38,085 nucleotides of DNA from Rhodocyclaceae bacterium (GTDB lineage Bacteria; Pseudomonadota; Gammaproteobacteria; Burkholderiales; Rhodocyclaceae). The stretch's first letter is position 1; every line of letters begins with the position of its first letter. Of the stretch, positions 21,486 through 30,511 are shown in pieces. A model generated the notes under the pieces. It ran no database searches, was not told the origin of the DNA, and was given only the letters and a program-made list of their open reading frames with translations. The DNA lies in assembly GCA_026646875.1 (NCBI GenBank), contig JAPKHL010000038.1, forward strand, positions 1 to 38,085, in the 5' to 3' direction. The position numbers and the translations under genes were made by a program.

Positions 21486-22367
21486 CTAGCGGAAGACCAC
21501 CGTCTTGTTGCCGTGCACCAGCACGCGGTCCTCGAGGTGGTAGCGCAGGCCGCGCGCGAGGACAGCCTTCTCGATGTCCTTGCCGTAGCGGACCATGTCC
21601 TCGACCGAGTCGGAATGATCGATGCGGATCACGTCCTGCTCGATGATCGGGCCCTGGTCGAGTTCCTCGGTGACGTAGTGGCAGGTCGCGCCGATCAGCT
21701 TGACGCCGCGCTGCCAGGCCTGATGGTAGGGCTTGGCGCCGACGAAGCTGGGCAGGAAGCTGTGATGGATGTTGATGATCCGGCCCGGGTAGGCGCGGCA
21801 CAGTGCCGGCGAGAGGATCTGCATGTAGCGGGCGAGCACCATGGTGTCGCCGCGCACCTCGTCGAAGATGCGCTGGACCTCGGCGTAGGCCGCGTCCTTG
21901 TTGTCGGAGGTGACCGGCACGTGGTGGAAGGGAATCCCGTGCCACTCGACGAAGCCCTTGAAAGTGTCGTGGTTCGAGATGACGCAGGGGATCTCGATGT
22001 CCAGCTCCTTCGACTGCCAGCGCGCCAGCAGGTCGTAGAGGCAGTGCTCCTGCTTGCTGACCAGCACCACGACGCGCTTCTTCACCGCCGAATCGCTGAT
22101 CTTCCAGGTCATCCCGAGCTCCTCGCCGATCGGGCGGAAGCGCTCGCGGAACTCGGCGAGGTGGAAGGGCAGCGAGTCGGCCTTGATCTCGATGCGCATG
22201 AAATAGCGGCTGCCGGTGTCGCCGTTGGCGCCGGCGTCCGAGTGGTAGCTCGATTCGAGGATCCAGCCCCGGTGCTCGGCGATGAAGCCGGCGACACGGG
22301 CGATGATGCCCACCCGGTCCGGGCAGGAGGCCGACAGGGTGTAGAAGCGTTGGCTGTGCATGAGCAT
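21486..22367 (-). CDS. purU: Formyltetrahydrofolate deformylase
   Basis: A 293-residue cytosolic enzyme that hydrolyses 10-formyl-THF to THF and formate, feeding formate to PurT-type purine synthesis and balancing the one-carbon pool. An N-terminal ACT domain (about residues 7-85, FYTLSASCPDRVGIIARVAGF) senses regulators. The formyltransferase-fold catalytic domain shows the Asn/His motif INIHHSFLPSF and the Asp in DQGPIIEQD. Start is ATG 22367, with a second ATG two codons later. It lies 16 bases downstream of thrH on the same strand and probably shares its promoter. Both relate to serine/one-carbon metabolism. Confidence 0.95.
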   Translation of the reverse strand: MLMHSQRFYTLSASCPDRVGIIARVAGFIAEHRGWILESSYHSDAGANGDTGSRYFMRIEIKADSLPFHLAEFRERFRPIGEELGMTWKISDSAVKKRVVVLVSKQEHCLYDLLARWQSKELDIEIPCVISNHDTFKGFVEWHGIPFHHVPVTSDNKDAAYAEVQRIFDEVRGDTMVLARYMQILSPALCRAYPGRIINIHHSFLPSFVGAKPYHQAWQRGVKLIGATCHYVTEELDQGPIIEQDVIRIDHSDSVEDMVRYGKDIEKAVLARGLRYHLEDRVLVHGNKTVVFR

Positions 22368-22383
22368 GAGCGCCCTGTCCGCC

Positions 22384-22998
22384 TTACGCGGCGGCGCGCG
22401 CGAAGGCCTGATCGATCTCGGCGCGCAGCGCGGCGTAGTCGCGCGTTACCGGGAACTGCGGGAACTCGCGCACGACGTTTTCCGGCGGGTGGAAGAGGAT
22501 GCCGCCGTGGGCCTCGCCGAGCATCGCCGTGTCGTTGTACGAATCGCCGGCGGCCACCACCGTGAAGTTCAGTTCCTTGAAGCGCTTGACCGCCTCGCGC
22601 TTCTGGTCGGCCATGCGCAGGTGGTAGTTCACCAGCACGCCGTTGGCGTCGGCCTCGAGCGAGTGGCAGAACAGCGTCGGCCAGCCGAGCTGGCGCATCA
22701 GCGGATGCGCGAATTCGTAGAAGGTGTCCGAGAGGATGATCACCTGGTAGCGCTCGCGCAGGCCATCAACGAACTCGCGTGCGCCGGGCATCGGCCCCAT
22801 CTCGGCGATCACCTTCTGGATGTCGGGCAGGCCAAGCTTCTTCTCGGCGAGCAGGCCAAGACGGAACTTCATCAGCTTGTCGTAATCCGGCTCGTCGCGC
22901 GTGGTGCGGCGCAGCTCCGGAATGCCGGTGCGCTCGGCGAATTCGATCCAGATTTCGGGGACGAGGACGCCCTCGAGGTCGAGGCAGACGATTTGCAC
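22384..22998 (-). CDS. thrH: ThrH-type phosphoserine phosphatase/homoserine phosphotransferase
   Basis: A 204-residue HAD-superfamily enzyme starting QIVCLDLEGVLVPEIW; nucleophile Asp7 and the unusual acid Glu9 (DLE in place of DxD) match P. aeruginosa ThrH, which has nearly the same length. Later motifs are VIILSDTFYEF and VVAAGDSYNDTAML. It dephosphorylates phosphoserine and can phosphorylate homoserine, acting in serine or threonine synthesis in the cytosol. The start is GTG 22998, with AGGGAG about seven bases upstream; the longer frame to 23097 has no family-like sequence. It heads the thrH-purU-ABC-F run and is divergent from the coiled-coil gene across 136 bases. Confidence 0.95.
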   Translation of the reverse strand: MQIVCLDLEGVLVPEIWIEFAERTGIPELRRTTRDEPDYDKLMKFRLGLLAEKKLGLPDIQKVIAEMGPMPGAREFVDGLRERYQVIILSDTFYEFAHPLMRQLGWPTLFCHSLEADANGVLVNYHLRMADQKREAVKRFKELNFTVVAAGDSYNDTAMLGEAHGGILFHPPENVVREFPQFPVTRDYAALRAEIDQAFARAAA

Positions 22999-23134
22999 GG
23001 AGAACTCCCTGTGATTGGTGTGTGGCAAACGCGGGATTCTAGCAAATCCGGCGTCCGCACGCCCCGGCGGCGTGCCTGGCGGACTGGCGCGGGACAAGCG
23101 GAGCGATTAGTTTACGGCCCGGAGGTAGATCGTC

Positions 23135-23776
23135 ATGCACCCACGTCAGCTGTTCATCATCCTGTTCGCCCCCGCCTTGTTGGCCGTGCAGCCGGCCCGG
23201 GGGCAGGCGCCGGCCGGCGCGTCCGCACCCGTGGCGGAGGCCGGGGCTTCCGCCGCACCGCGCAGCGCCGAGGAGGCGGCCGCCTGGCGCAGTCGCGCCG
23301 AAGGGCTGCGCCGGGCGGCCGACGAGACCCTGGCGGCGGCGCGGGCAGCCTGCCAGACGCGTTTTCTCGTCAACGACTGTCTCGACGAGGCGAAACGGCA
23401 GCACACCCAGCGCCTGCTCGAGGCGCGCGAGATCGAGCGCGGCGCGCGCGATTACGAGCGGGCGGCGCATCGCCGCGAGGTCGAGGCGGCGGAGGCCGCG
23501 CGCGCCGCCGATCTTGCCGCGCGCGAGGCGGCGCAACAGGCCGAGGGCGAGCGCCACCGCGCCGAGGAGGCCCGCCGGGCGGAGGAGCGCGAGCGCAAGT
23601 TGGCGGAGAAGGCGGCGCAGGCCGCCGAGGGGCGCCGCCGCCTGGCCGCCGAGCAGGCGGCGCGGGCCGCGCGCCTGGAAGCGCGGGCCCGGAAGGATGC
23701 CGAGCGCGCGGCGAAAAGAGCCGGCCAGAACGGTGCCCGGGAAGGCGCTGCCGGCGCCCCGCCCGCCGCCGAGTGA
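23135..23776 (+). CDS. Periplasmic coiled-coil protein, function unknown
   Basis: 213 residues. A signal peptide (about 1-24, ending VQPARGQA) is followed by a Pro/Ala stretch. From residue 45 on it is almost continuous helix rich in Ala, Arg and Glu, with long coiled-coil segments (EEARRAEERERKLAEKAA region). The only distinctive part is a C-x9-C pair (ACQTRFLVNDCLDEAKRQ), likely a periplasmic disulfide-closed helix hairpin. Similar small proteins are recalled from other beta-proteobacteria but have no function that I know. GGAGGT stands eight bases before the ATG at 23135. No partner is indicated by the neighbours. Not to be confused with TolA, which it resembles only in composition. Confidence 0.75.
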   Translation: MHPRQLFIILFAPALLAVQPARGQAPAGASAPVAEAGASAAPRSAEEAAAWRSRAEGLRRAADETLAAARAACQTRFLVNDCLDEAKRQHTQRLLEAREIERGARDYERAAHRREVEAAEAARAADLAAREAAQQAEGERHRAEEARRAEERERKLAEKAAQAAEGRRRLAAEQAARAARLEARARKDAERAAKRAGQNGAREGAAGAPPAAE

Positions 23777-23794
23777 GCCGGCCCGGGCGGGCCG

Positions 23795-24658
23795 TCAGCG
23801 CTCCGCCGTGCGCAGCAGCCAGTCGCGGAAGGCCGCCGTCGCGGGCGAATCGCCGCCGTCTCCCCGCAGCAGGTGGTAGGCGCCGGTGGTCAGCGGAGCG
23901 CTGTCCGGCAGCCGGCGCAGGGCGCCGCCCTGCAGCAGCCCCTCGATGAAGAGTAGCGGAATCAGGCCGATGCCCAGTCCCTCGACCGTTGCCTGGATGG
24001 CCAGGATGGTGTTGTCGAAGTCGAGAAAGCGCGGCGCGGCGCCGGCGGGGTCCTGCGCCAGCCATTGCGGCCACAGGTCCGGCCGTGAGCGCATGCGGAT
24101 GCGCGGTACCGCCGGCGACGTCGGGTCGGCCAGGCGCGGGCTGCCGACCAGCACGCTGCGCTCGCTCATGAAGGTGACGCCGTGCAGGCCGGCGAAATGG
24201 GCCGGATCGCGCCGGATGTGCAGATCGACCTCCGCCGTGCGCGTGACCGGTCCCTGCGAGGTGCCGAGCCGGACCTCGATGCGTGGGTGCAGCGCGCGGA
24301 ATTCGGCGAGGCGCGGAATCAGCCAGTGCATCGCGAAAGTCGGCGTCGCGTCGATGCGCACCAGCCCGCTGCCGGGTTCCGGCGGCGCCGTGGCCAGCGC
24401 GCGCACCTGCCGGCTGGCGGCGTCGACGGCGTCGAGCGCGGGCCCGCAGCGGGCGAGGTATAGCGCTCCCATCTGGGTCAGCGCCACGGCGCGGTGGCGG
24501 CGCTCGAAGAGCGGCACCCCGAGGTGCGCTTCGAGCGCCCGGATCTGCCGGCTGACCGCGCCCGGCGTGACGAACAGCTCGGCGGCCGCGTCCTGGAAGC
24601 TGAGGCGGCGGGCGGCGACGACGAAGACACGCAGCGCGGCGAGGGGGGGCAAGGTCAT
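23795..24658 (-). CDS. LysR-type regulator, GcvA-like
   Basis: A 287-residue transcription factor. The N-terminal winged helix (about residues 5-64, LSFQDAAAELFVTPGAVSRQI) matches the GcvA/AmpR branch, followed by the effector-binding domain starting near LVRIDATPTFAMHWLIPRL. It is divergent from the MFS gene across 117 bases, the usual LysR arrangement, so the transporter is its likely target. The effector cannot be read. The ATG at 24658 begins MTLPPLAALRVFVVAARR as in the family; the upstream open extension in the intergenic region was rejected. Confidence 0.92.
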   Translation of the reverse strand: MTLPPLAALRVFVVAARRLSFQDAAAELFVTPGAVSRQIRALEAHLGVPLFERRHRAVALTQMGALYLARCGPALDAVDAASRQVRALATAPPEPGSGLVRIDATPTFAMHWLIPRLAEFRALHPRIEVRLGTSQGPVTRTAEVDLHIRRDPAHFAGLHGVTFMSERSVLVGSPRLADPTSPAVPRIRMRSRPDLWPQWLAQDPAGAAPRFLDFDNTILAIQATVEGLGIGLIPLLFIEGLLQGGALRRLPDSAPLTTGAYHLLRGDGGDSPATAAFRDWLLRTAER

Positions 24659-24775
24659 GCTCAATCTTTCGCTTGAGTTTTTCTCATGCAATGGTAGCCG
24701 AATGATCGCTTGAATATCCGTCGCGAGGCTGGGACGATCCATTGTCGAAAACAGTCACTTGCGCGGAGGGAAAGC

Positions 24776-26038
24776 ATGACTGCGGAGGAAGGCCGCCCGG
24801 CCATGGGCGATGCGCGCTGGCTGCTGCTGCTCTGCCTGTCGCGCACCGGTTTCGCGCTGATCGGTACCGCTTGGGCGGCGTTGATCCCGGTGCTGCAGCC
24901 GGCCTGGGGGCTGACCGCCGGGCAGGCTGGCGCGGTGCAGTCGGCCTGGCACGCCGGCTATCTGGTGTCGCTGGTCGTCGCCAGCGTGCTCGCCGGCCGC
25001 TGGGGCGCGCGGCGTACCTTCCTCGGCATGGGCTGGGCCGCCGTCGTGACGGCGTTGCTGTTCGCCGCCGGTGCCCGCGACTTCACCTCCGCCTTTGCGC
25101 TGTACGGCCTGGCCGGACTCTGTGCCGGCGGTTCCTACGTGCCCGGGCTGACCCTGATCGCCGAACGCTTCCCGCCGGCCCGGCGGGGGCGGGCCATGGG
25201 CGCCTACATCGCGGCGGCTTCGCTCGGCTACGCCCTCGGCCTCGCCGGCACCGGGCTCCTGGCCGGCGGATTGGCGCCGGGGGGCGCACTGCTGCTGGCC
25301 GCCGGCGGCACCCTGGGCGGCCAGATGCTGGCCGGGTGGACGCTGCGCGCCACACCGAATCTCGTGGCGGCGGCGCATCCCCCGCGCTCGCCGCGCGCCC
25401 TGGCGCTTTCGCTGCGCTGGCTGTGGCGGCACCGCCCGGCGCGCTGCTCGATCCTTGCCTACAGCTTCCACGCCTGGGAGCTGCTCGGCCTGTGGGCCTG
25501 GCTGCCGGCCTATCTTGCCGCCGCCCTGGCGTTGCAGCGGGGGGGCGTGGAGGCGCTGCCGGTCGCCGGCGCGGCGCTCGCCGCCCTCGCGCATCTGGTC
25601 AGCACCGCCGGCAGCCTGCTCGGCGGCCAGGCCTCGGACCGCTGGGGGCGCCAGCGCGTGATCCTCGGCCTGGCACTGGCCAGTGCGTTCTGCTCGCTGC
25701 TCTTCGGCTGGCTGATCGCCGTCCCGCTCTGGCTGCTGGCGCTGTTCGCCGTGCTCTACAACCTGGCCGCGGTCGGCGATTCGGCCATCCATTCGGCGAC
25801 GCTGACCGAGGTCGTCCCGGCACGGCACCTGGCGACGGCCTACGCGCTGCGTTCGGTGCTCGGTTTCGGCATGGGCGCGCTGAGTCCCTGGCTGTTCGGT
25901 CTGGTGCTCGACGGCGCCGGGGAGGAGCCGCGACTTGCCTGGGGGCTGGCGTGGACTCTGCTCGGCGGGGTTGCGCTGGCCGGCCCCTGGCTGACCTGGC
26001 GGCAGATGCGCGCGGGCGTGGGCAGCCGGATTCAGTAG
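24776..26038 (+). CDS. MFS transporter, probable LysR target
   Basis: 420 residues with 12 predicted membrane segments. Helices 1-2 start at [23 protein letters not shown], and the MFS loop motif appears as [14 protein letters not shown]. Between helices 6 and 7 there is a short basic loop, and a second copy of the motif appears as [20 protein letters not shown] lies five bases before the ATG at 24776. The divergent GcvA-like gene suggests induction by the transported substrate or a metabolite of it; the identity is unknown. Its last codons overlap the end of bluB by seven bases in a convergent arrangement. Confidence 0.88.
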   Translation: MTAEEGRPAMGDARWLLLLCLSRTGFALIGTAWAALIPVLQPAWGLTAGQAGAVQSAWHAGYLVSLVVASVLAGRWGARRTFLGMGWAAVVTALLFAAGARDFTSAFALYGLAGLCAGGSYVPGLTLIAERFPPARRGRAMGAYIAAASLGYALGLAGTGLLAGGLAPGGALLLAAGGTLGGQMLAGWTLRATPNLVAAAHPPRSPRALALSLRWLWRHRPARCSILAYSFHAWELLGLWAWLPAYLAAALALQRGGVEALPVAGAALAALAHLVSTAGSLLGGQASDRWGRQRVILGLALASAFCSLLFGWLIAVPLWLLALFAVLYNLAAVGDSAIHSATLTEVVPARHLATAYALRSVLGFGMGALSPWLFGLVLDGAGEEPRLAWGLAWTLLGGVALAGPWLTWRQMRAGVGSRIQ

Positions 26039-26733
26039 GCGGTCGGCGTCGGTGCGGCGCGGCCGTCGTGCGGCCAGCGGTCGTCGAACAGTACCGCCGA
26101 CAGCGGCAGGCGCGCGCCCCAGCCGGCGCTTTCGAACATCGGCCGCGGGTAGAAGGCCGGGACGCGGCCGATGCACAGGATGGCGACCGGCTGCGCGTCG
26201 GCCGGCAGGTCGAGCAGCGCGGCCACCCTGCCCGGGTCGAAGAAGGAGACCCAGCCGAGTCCGATGCCCTCGGCACGGGCCGCCAGCCACATGTTCTGGA
26301 TGGCGCAGCCGACCGAGGCGATGTCCATCTCCGGCAACGTGCGCCGGCCGACGAGGTGGGAGGTCCGCCCGGGCATCAGCGTGACCACCAGCAGTTCCTG
26401 GCATTCGCGGATGCCCTCGATCTTCACCTGGCGGAATTCCTCGTTGCGCGAGGGGAGCGCGGCGGCGGTGCGCAGGCGCTCGGCGTCGACCTCGGCGTGC
26501 AGGCGCGCGCGCAGCGCCTCGTCGCGCACGCGGATGAAGCGCCAGGGCTGCATGAAGCCGACCGAGGGCGCCAGGTGCGCGGCTTCGATCAGCCGTTCGA
26601 GCAGGCCGTCAGGCAGGGGTTCGGCCTGCGCGCGCGGCGTGAAGTGGCGCATGTCGCGCCGCTCGCGCAGGGCACGCCAGAGGGCGGCGATCTCGGCGTC
26701 GCTGTAGCGGGGATCGGTGGCGGGCGGAGTCAT
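26032..26733 (-). CDS. bluB: 5,6-dimethylbenzimidazole synthase
   Basis: A 233-residue flavoenzyme of the nitroreductase fold. It breaks down reduced FMN with O2 to give 5,6-dimethylbenzimidazole, the lower ligand of cobalamin. Family marks are ERRDMRHF near the N-terminus, the [13 protein letters not shown] flavin-contacting segment and [11 protein letters not shown] further on. BluB needs oxygen, so the organism makes B12 aerobically or microaerobically. It is last of the six-gene B12 operon, 30 bases after cobB, beginning at ATG 26733. Later steps (ligand activation, joining) are not in this window. Confidence 0.95.
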   Translation of the reverse strand: MTPPATDPRYSDAEIAALWRALRERRDMRHFTPRAQAEPLPDGLLERLIEAAHLAPSVGFMQPWRFIRVRDEALRARLHAEVDAERLRTAAALPSRNEEFRQVKIEGIRECQELLVVTLMPGRTSHLVGRRTLPEMDIASVGCAIQNMWLAARAEGIGLGWVSFFDPGRVAALLDLPADAQPVAILCIGRVPAFYPRPMFESAGWGARLPLSAVLFDDRWPHDGRAAPTPTAY

Positions 26734-26763
26734 CGGCGGGCTCGCAGGGCAGGGAGGGGAAGG

Positions 26764-28092
26764 TCAGGGCGCTTCGAGGAAGAGGCGCGCGGCGGCGTCC
26801 GGGGCGGACGGGAAATACAGGTGCATGTAGCTGGCGGTGAGGCGCTGGCGGCGGTAGACCGCTTCGCCGGGGCGGCCGTCGGGGCGCGTGGCGCGGGCCA
26901 GCGGCGGCAGGTCGATGGCGGCTGTCGAGTAGTGGAAGGTGTGGCCGCGCAGGCTGCCCTCGGGCAGGTCGAGCGCCTGCATGCCAAGCGCGGCGAGCTT
27001 CGGCTGCATCGTTGCCGTGCCGGGCAGCAGACCGGCCAGCGCGTGTGTCTGCCCGGCGCCGTCGGTCAGCGCGCCGAGCAGCGCCAGCATGCCGCCGCAT
27101 TCGGCGAGCAGCGGCCGGCCCCTGTCGACGTGCGCGGCGAGGGCCGTCCACAGCGGCTTCCGGGCGGCGAGCGCGGCGCCATGCAGCTCGGGGTAGCCGC
27201 CGGGCAGCCAGACGGCATCGCAGGGCGGCAAGGGGTCGCCGGCCAGCGGCGAGAAGAAGGCAAGGCGTGCGCCGAGCGCGGTGAGGCAGTCGAGGTTGGC
27301 CGGGTAGAGGAAGCAGAAGGCAGCGTCGCGCGCGACGGCGATCGTCCGGCCGGCAAGCAGCGGCGGCAGCGGCGGCGGCGGGAGGTCGGCAAAGTCGACC
27401 GGCGGCGGCAGCGCGGCGGCCGCGGTCGGCGCGAGCAGGTCGGCCATGCGGTCGATGCGCGCGGCGAGATCGGCGATCTCGGCGGCCGGCAGCAGGCCGA
27501 GGTGGCGCTCGGGCAGCGCGGCGTCGGCATCGCGCGGCAGATGGCCCTGCCAGGCGATGTCGGGCGGCAGGCTCTGGCGCAGCAGTTCGGCGTGGTAGGC
27601 GCTGCCGACGCGGTTGGCGAAGGCGGCGGCGAGCGGGGTGCCGGGCCGGTAATGCTTGAGGCCGTAGGCGATGGCGCCGAAGCTGCCGGCCATCGCCGCG
27701 GCGTCGATCACGGCGAGCAGGGGAATGCCGAGCCGCGCGGCGAGCTCGGCGGCGGGCGGCGAGCCGTCGAAGAGGCCCATCACGCCCTCGACGAGGATCA
27801 GCTCGGCGTCCCGTGCCGCGGCGGCGAGACGCCAGGCAGCGTCGGCCTCGCCGCCCATCCACGGATCGAGGTTGTGGCAGGGGGCGCCGCTGGCGATGGC
27901 ATGGATCTGCGGGTCGAGAAAATCCGGGCCAACCTTGAAGACGCGCACCCGGCGGCCCTGCCGGGCGTGCAGGCGGGCCAGCGCGGCGACCACGGTGGTC
28001 TTGCCCTGGCCGGAGGCCGGGGCGACAACGAACAGGGCGGGGCAGCGCAGCGTTGCGGGGCGGTCGTGCGCCATGGCTTCCGGGCGATTCAC
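26764..28092 (-). CDS. cobB: Cobyrinate a,c-diamide synthase
   Basis: 442 residues, cytosolic. The N-terminal ATP-binding domain has Walker A APASGQGKTT (24-33) and LVEGVMGLFDG; the C-terminal glutamine-amidotransferase domain has the catalytic Cys332 in LLAECGGML. It amidates carboxylates a and c of the corrin ring with glutamine and ATP. It may be called cbiA in the anaerobic nomenclature. The start is taken as GTG 28092; ATG 28074 is an alternative only six codons in. The gap from cobO is 12 bases, so cotranscription is very likely. Confidence 0.95.
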   Translation of the reverse strand: MNRPEAMAHDRPATLRCPALFVVAPASGQGKTTVVAALARLHARQGRRVRVFKVGPDFLDPQIHAIASGAPCHNLDPWMGGEADAAWRLAAAARDAELILVEGVMGLFDGSPPAAELAARLGIPLLAVIDAAAMAGSFGAIAYGLKHYRPGTPLAAAFANRVGSAYHAELLRQSLPPDIAWQGHLPRDADAALPERHLGLLPAAEIADLAARIDRMADLLAPTAAAALPPPVDFADLPPPPLPPLLAGRTIAVARDAAFCFLYPANLDCLTALGARLAFFSPLAGDPLPPCDAVWLPGGYPELHGAALAARKPLWTALAAHVDRGRPLLAECGGMLALLGALTDGAGQTHALAGLLPGTATMQPKLAALGMQALDLPEGSLRGHTFHYSTAAIDLPPLARATRPDGRPGEAVYRRQRLTASYMHLYFPSAPDAAARLFLEAP

Positions 28093-28104
28093 CGTGAATG
28101 CGCC

Positions 28105-28719
28105 CTAGAACTCGAGGCCCGGCATGGCCGGCACGCCGGCCTGGAAGGCGTGCTTGACGAGCGTCACCTCGCTCACCGTGTCGGCGGCGGCGAGCAGTCC
28201 GTCGGGCGCCGCGCGGCCGGTGACGATCACGTGCTGCAGCGGCGGGCGGATGGCGAGCGCCGGCAGCACCTCGTCGAGCGACAGCCAGCCGTACTTGAAG
28301 GCGTAGGTCATCTCGTCGAGCACCACCAGGCCGTAATCGGGGTCGGCCAGGTAGCCACGCGCGGTGTCCCAGGCGGCGCGGGCAGCGGCGGCATCGCGCG
28401 CGCGATCCTGCGTCTCCCAGGTGAAGCCCTCGCCCATCACGTGCCAGTCCACGAGCTCGGGAAAGCGCCGGTAGAAGGCTTCCTCACCGGTGTCGCTGCG
28501 GCTCTTCACGAACTGGATCACGGCGACCCGCAGGCCGTGCCCGAGCGCGCGCGCGACGACGCCGAAGGCGGCCGAGGACTTGCCCTTGCCGTTGCCGGTG
28601 TTGACCAGCAGGACGCCGCGCGCGGCCTGCGCGGCGGCGATCCTCTCGTCGATCAGCGCCTTCTTGCGCTGCATGCGTGCCTGGTGGCGGGCGTCGCGTC
28701 CGGACTTGCCGTCGGTCAT
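28105..28719 (-). CDS. cobO: Cob(I)yrinate a,c-diamide adenosyltransferase, CobO type
   Basis: 204 residues with Walker A-like NTGNGKGKSS (40-49), the EMTYAFKYGWL segment and the C-terminal end AGVPAMPGLEF typical of the CobO/BtuR/CobA class. It transfers the adenosyl group of ATP to Co(I) corrinoids, both in de novo synthesis and in salvage of imported cobalamin, in the cytosol. Its product is what methylmalonyl-CoA mutase, also in this window, needs. It lies 11 bases downstream of btuD in the riboswitch-controlled operon. Confidence 0.95.
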   Translation of the reverse strand: MTDGKSGRDARHQARMQRKKALIDERIAAAQAARGVLLVNTGNGKGKSSAAFGVVARALGHGLRVAVIQFVKSRSDTGEEAFYRRFPELVDWHVMGEGFTWETQDRARDAAAARAAWDTARGYLADPDYGLVVLDEMTYAFKYGWLSLDEVLPALAIRPPLQHVIVTGRAAPDGLLAAADTVSEVTLVKHAFQAGVPAMPGLEF

Positions 28720-28730
28720 GATGGGATCTC

Positions 28731-29516
28731 CTAGGCCGGGATGAACCAGCGGTGCTCGCCGTCGCGAAGCTCGCGCAGCGGATGGGCGTAGAGACGGGCC
28801 AGCGCGTCGGCGTTCACCACCGCGTCGACCGGGCCGAGTTCGGTGTTGCCGTCGCCGTGCATCAGCAGGGCCCGGTTGCAGAAGCGGCAGGCCAGCCCCG
28901 GTTCGTGCAGGACCATCGCCACCGCCGCGCCGCAGTCGCGGGCGGCGCCGGCGAAGAGTTCGAGCATGGCGATCTGGTGGTTGAGGTCGAGGTGGGCGAG
29001 CGGTTCGTCGAGCAGCAGCAGGCGCGGGGCCTGCGTCAGCAGGGTGGCGATGGCCAGCCGCTGGCGTTCGCCGCCGGAAAGGGTCAGCACGTTGCGCGTC
29101 TCGAAGCCGGCCAGGCCGACGGCGTGCAGCGCCTCGCGCGCGAGGCGCGCGTCCTCCGGCGATTCCCAGTCCCAGCGGTCGAGGTGCGGGTGGCGGCCGA
29201 TCAGGGCGGTTTCCAGCACGGTCGCGGCGAAGGCGTCGCCGCGCGCTTGCGGCAGCCAGCCCCGGATCCGCGCCGCAGCGCGGGGCGCGAGTCCGGCGTA
29301 GGGCGTGCCGGCGAGCAGCACCTGGCCGGATTGCGGGGGGCGCAGGCCGGCCAGCACCGAGAGCAGCGTCGATTTGCCGGCGCCGTTGCGGCCGAGGATG
29401 GCCAGCCGTTCGCCGGGCCGCAGGGCGAGGTCGAGTTCGCGACAGACGACGCTGCCGCCGATGCTCACGGCAAGCCGGCGGGTTTCGAGCAGCGGTACGG
29501 CCGGATGCGGGTTCAT
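28731..29516 (-). CDS. btuD: Corrinoid ABC importer, ATP-binding subunit
   Basis: 261 residues. Walker A GRNGAGKST (42-50), signature LSGGERQRLAIA, Walker B RLLLLDEPLAHLDL and an H-loop histidine in VLHEPGL. It pairs with the FecCD-type permease whose stop codon overlaps its start by four bases (ATGA). FecE/BtuD-class ATPases also serve iron-siderophore and haem uptake. The B12 substrate is assigned because the operon carries btuB, cob genes and a cobalamin riboswitch. The periplasmic binding protein (BtuF) is not seen in the window. Confidence 0.92.
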   Translation of the reverse strand: MNPHPAVPLLETRRLAVSIGGSVVCRELDLALRPGERLAILGRNGAGKSTLLSVLAGLRPPQSGQVLLAGTPYAGLAPRAAARIRGWLPQARGDAFAATVLETALIGRHPHLDRWDWESPEDARLAREALHAVGLAGFETRNVLTLSGGERQRLAIATLLTQAPRLLLLDEPLAHLDLNHQIAMLELFAGAARDCGAAVAMVLHEPGLACRFCNRALLMHGDGNTELGPVDAVVNADALARLYAHPLRELRDGEHRWFIPA

Positions 29517-30505
29517 GCGTTGCGTCCTCGTCCGTCGCGACCGAGCAGGAAGAGGAAGACGGGGACCCCGATCAGCGCGGTGAGCACGCCGACCGGCAGC
29601 TGCTGCGGCGCGAGCACGGTGCGCGCCAGGGTGTCGGCGATCACCAGCAGGGCGCCGCCGGCAAGCGCCGAGGCAGGCAGCAGCAGGCGCTGGTCGTTGC
29701 CGGTGGCGAGGCGCACGAGGTGCGGCACGATCAGTCCGATGAAGCCGATCGACCCGGCGTGCGTGACGGCGGCGGCGGTGGCCAGCGAGGCGACGACATA
29801 GACGCCGCGGCGCAGGCGCGGCACGGCGACGCCGAGCGTCTGCGCGGTGTCGGCGCCGCGCGCCAGCAGGTTGAGCTCGCGCGCGAAGGGCAGCGCGACG
29901 AGCAGGGTGGCGGCGAGCATGGCGAGCGGCAGGGTCGGGCTGGCGCCCTGCGAGAGGTCGCCCATCAGCCAGAAGAGCATGCCGCGCAACTTGTGTTCCG
30001 GAGCGATCGAGAGCATCAGCGCCACCGTGGCGCCGCAGCCGGCGGCGACGATGACGCCGGTGAGCAGCAGGCGGGTCTGCGTCCAGCCGCCGTCGCCGTG
30101 CGCGAGGCCGAAGACGAGCAGCATCGCGGCGAGCGCGCCGAGGAAGGCGAGGGCGTTGATGCCGGTGCTGGCGAGGCCGAGGAGGATCGCCAGCAGGGCA
30201 CCGACGCCGGCGCCGCCGGAAATGCCGAGCACGTAGGGGTCGGCCAGCGGGTTGCGCAGCAGCACCTGCAGCAGTGCGCCGGCCAGCGCGAGCAGGCCGC
30301 CGCAGGCGAAGCCGGCGAGGGCGCGCGGCAGGCGCAGGCTGCGCACCACTTCGCCCGGGATGCCGCTGCCGTCGCCGGCCAGCGTGGCCAGGACATCGGC
30401 GAGCGGGACCCGGATGCTGCCCACGCAGAGCGCCAGGACGATGCTCGCCAGCGCCAGCCCGGTAAGGGCGGCGAGGATCAGCAGGGCGCGGCGCCGGGTG
30501 GGCAT
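29513..30505 (-). CDS. btuC: Corrinoid ABC importer, permease subunit (FecCD family)
   Basis: 330 residues with about ten membrane segments. It carries the typical FecCD marks VRSLRLPRALAGFACGGLLA, LRNPLADPYVLGISGGAGVG and GSIGFIGLIVPHLVRL (the last contacts the ATPase). It should form the inner-membrane channel with BtuD for corrinoids delivered across the outer membrane by BtuB. Its stop overlaps the btuD start, and it begins only six bases after btuB ends, so tight cotranslation is expected. Assigned to B12 rather than iron by context. Confidence 0.92.
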   Translation of the reverse strand: MPTRRRALLILAALTGLALASIVLALCVGSIRVPLADVLATLAGDGSGIPGEVVRSLRLPRALAGFACGGLLALAGALLQVLLRNPLADPYVLGISGGAGVGALLAILLGLASTGINALAFLGALAAMLLVFGLAHGDGGWTQTRLLLTGVIVAAGCGATVALMLSIAPEHKLRGMLFWLMGDLSQGASPTLPLAMLAATLLVALPFARELNLLARGADTAQTLGVAVPRLRRGVYVVASLATAAAVTHAGSIGFIGLIVPHLVRLATGNDQRLLLPASALAGGALLVIADTLARTVLAPQQLPVGVLTALIGVPVFLFLLGRDGRGRNA

Positions 30506-30511
30506 GGAGAC

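Noticed and set aside
24742..28734. A 1330-codon plus-strand frame across the MFS, bluB, cobB and cobO region
   Set aside because: It crosses several genes on both strands that have clear families; long accidental frames are expected at this G+C content.
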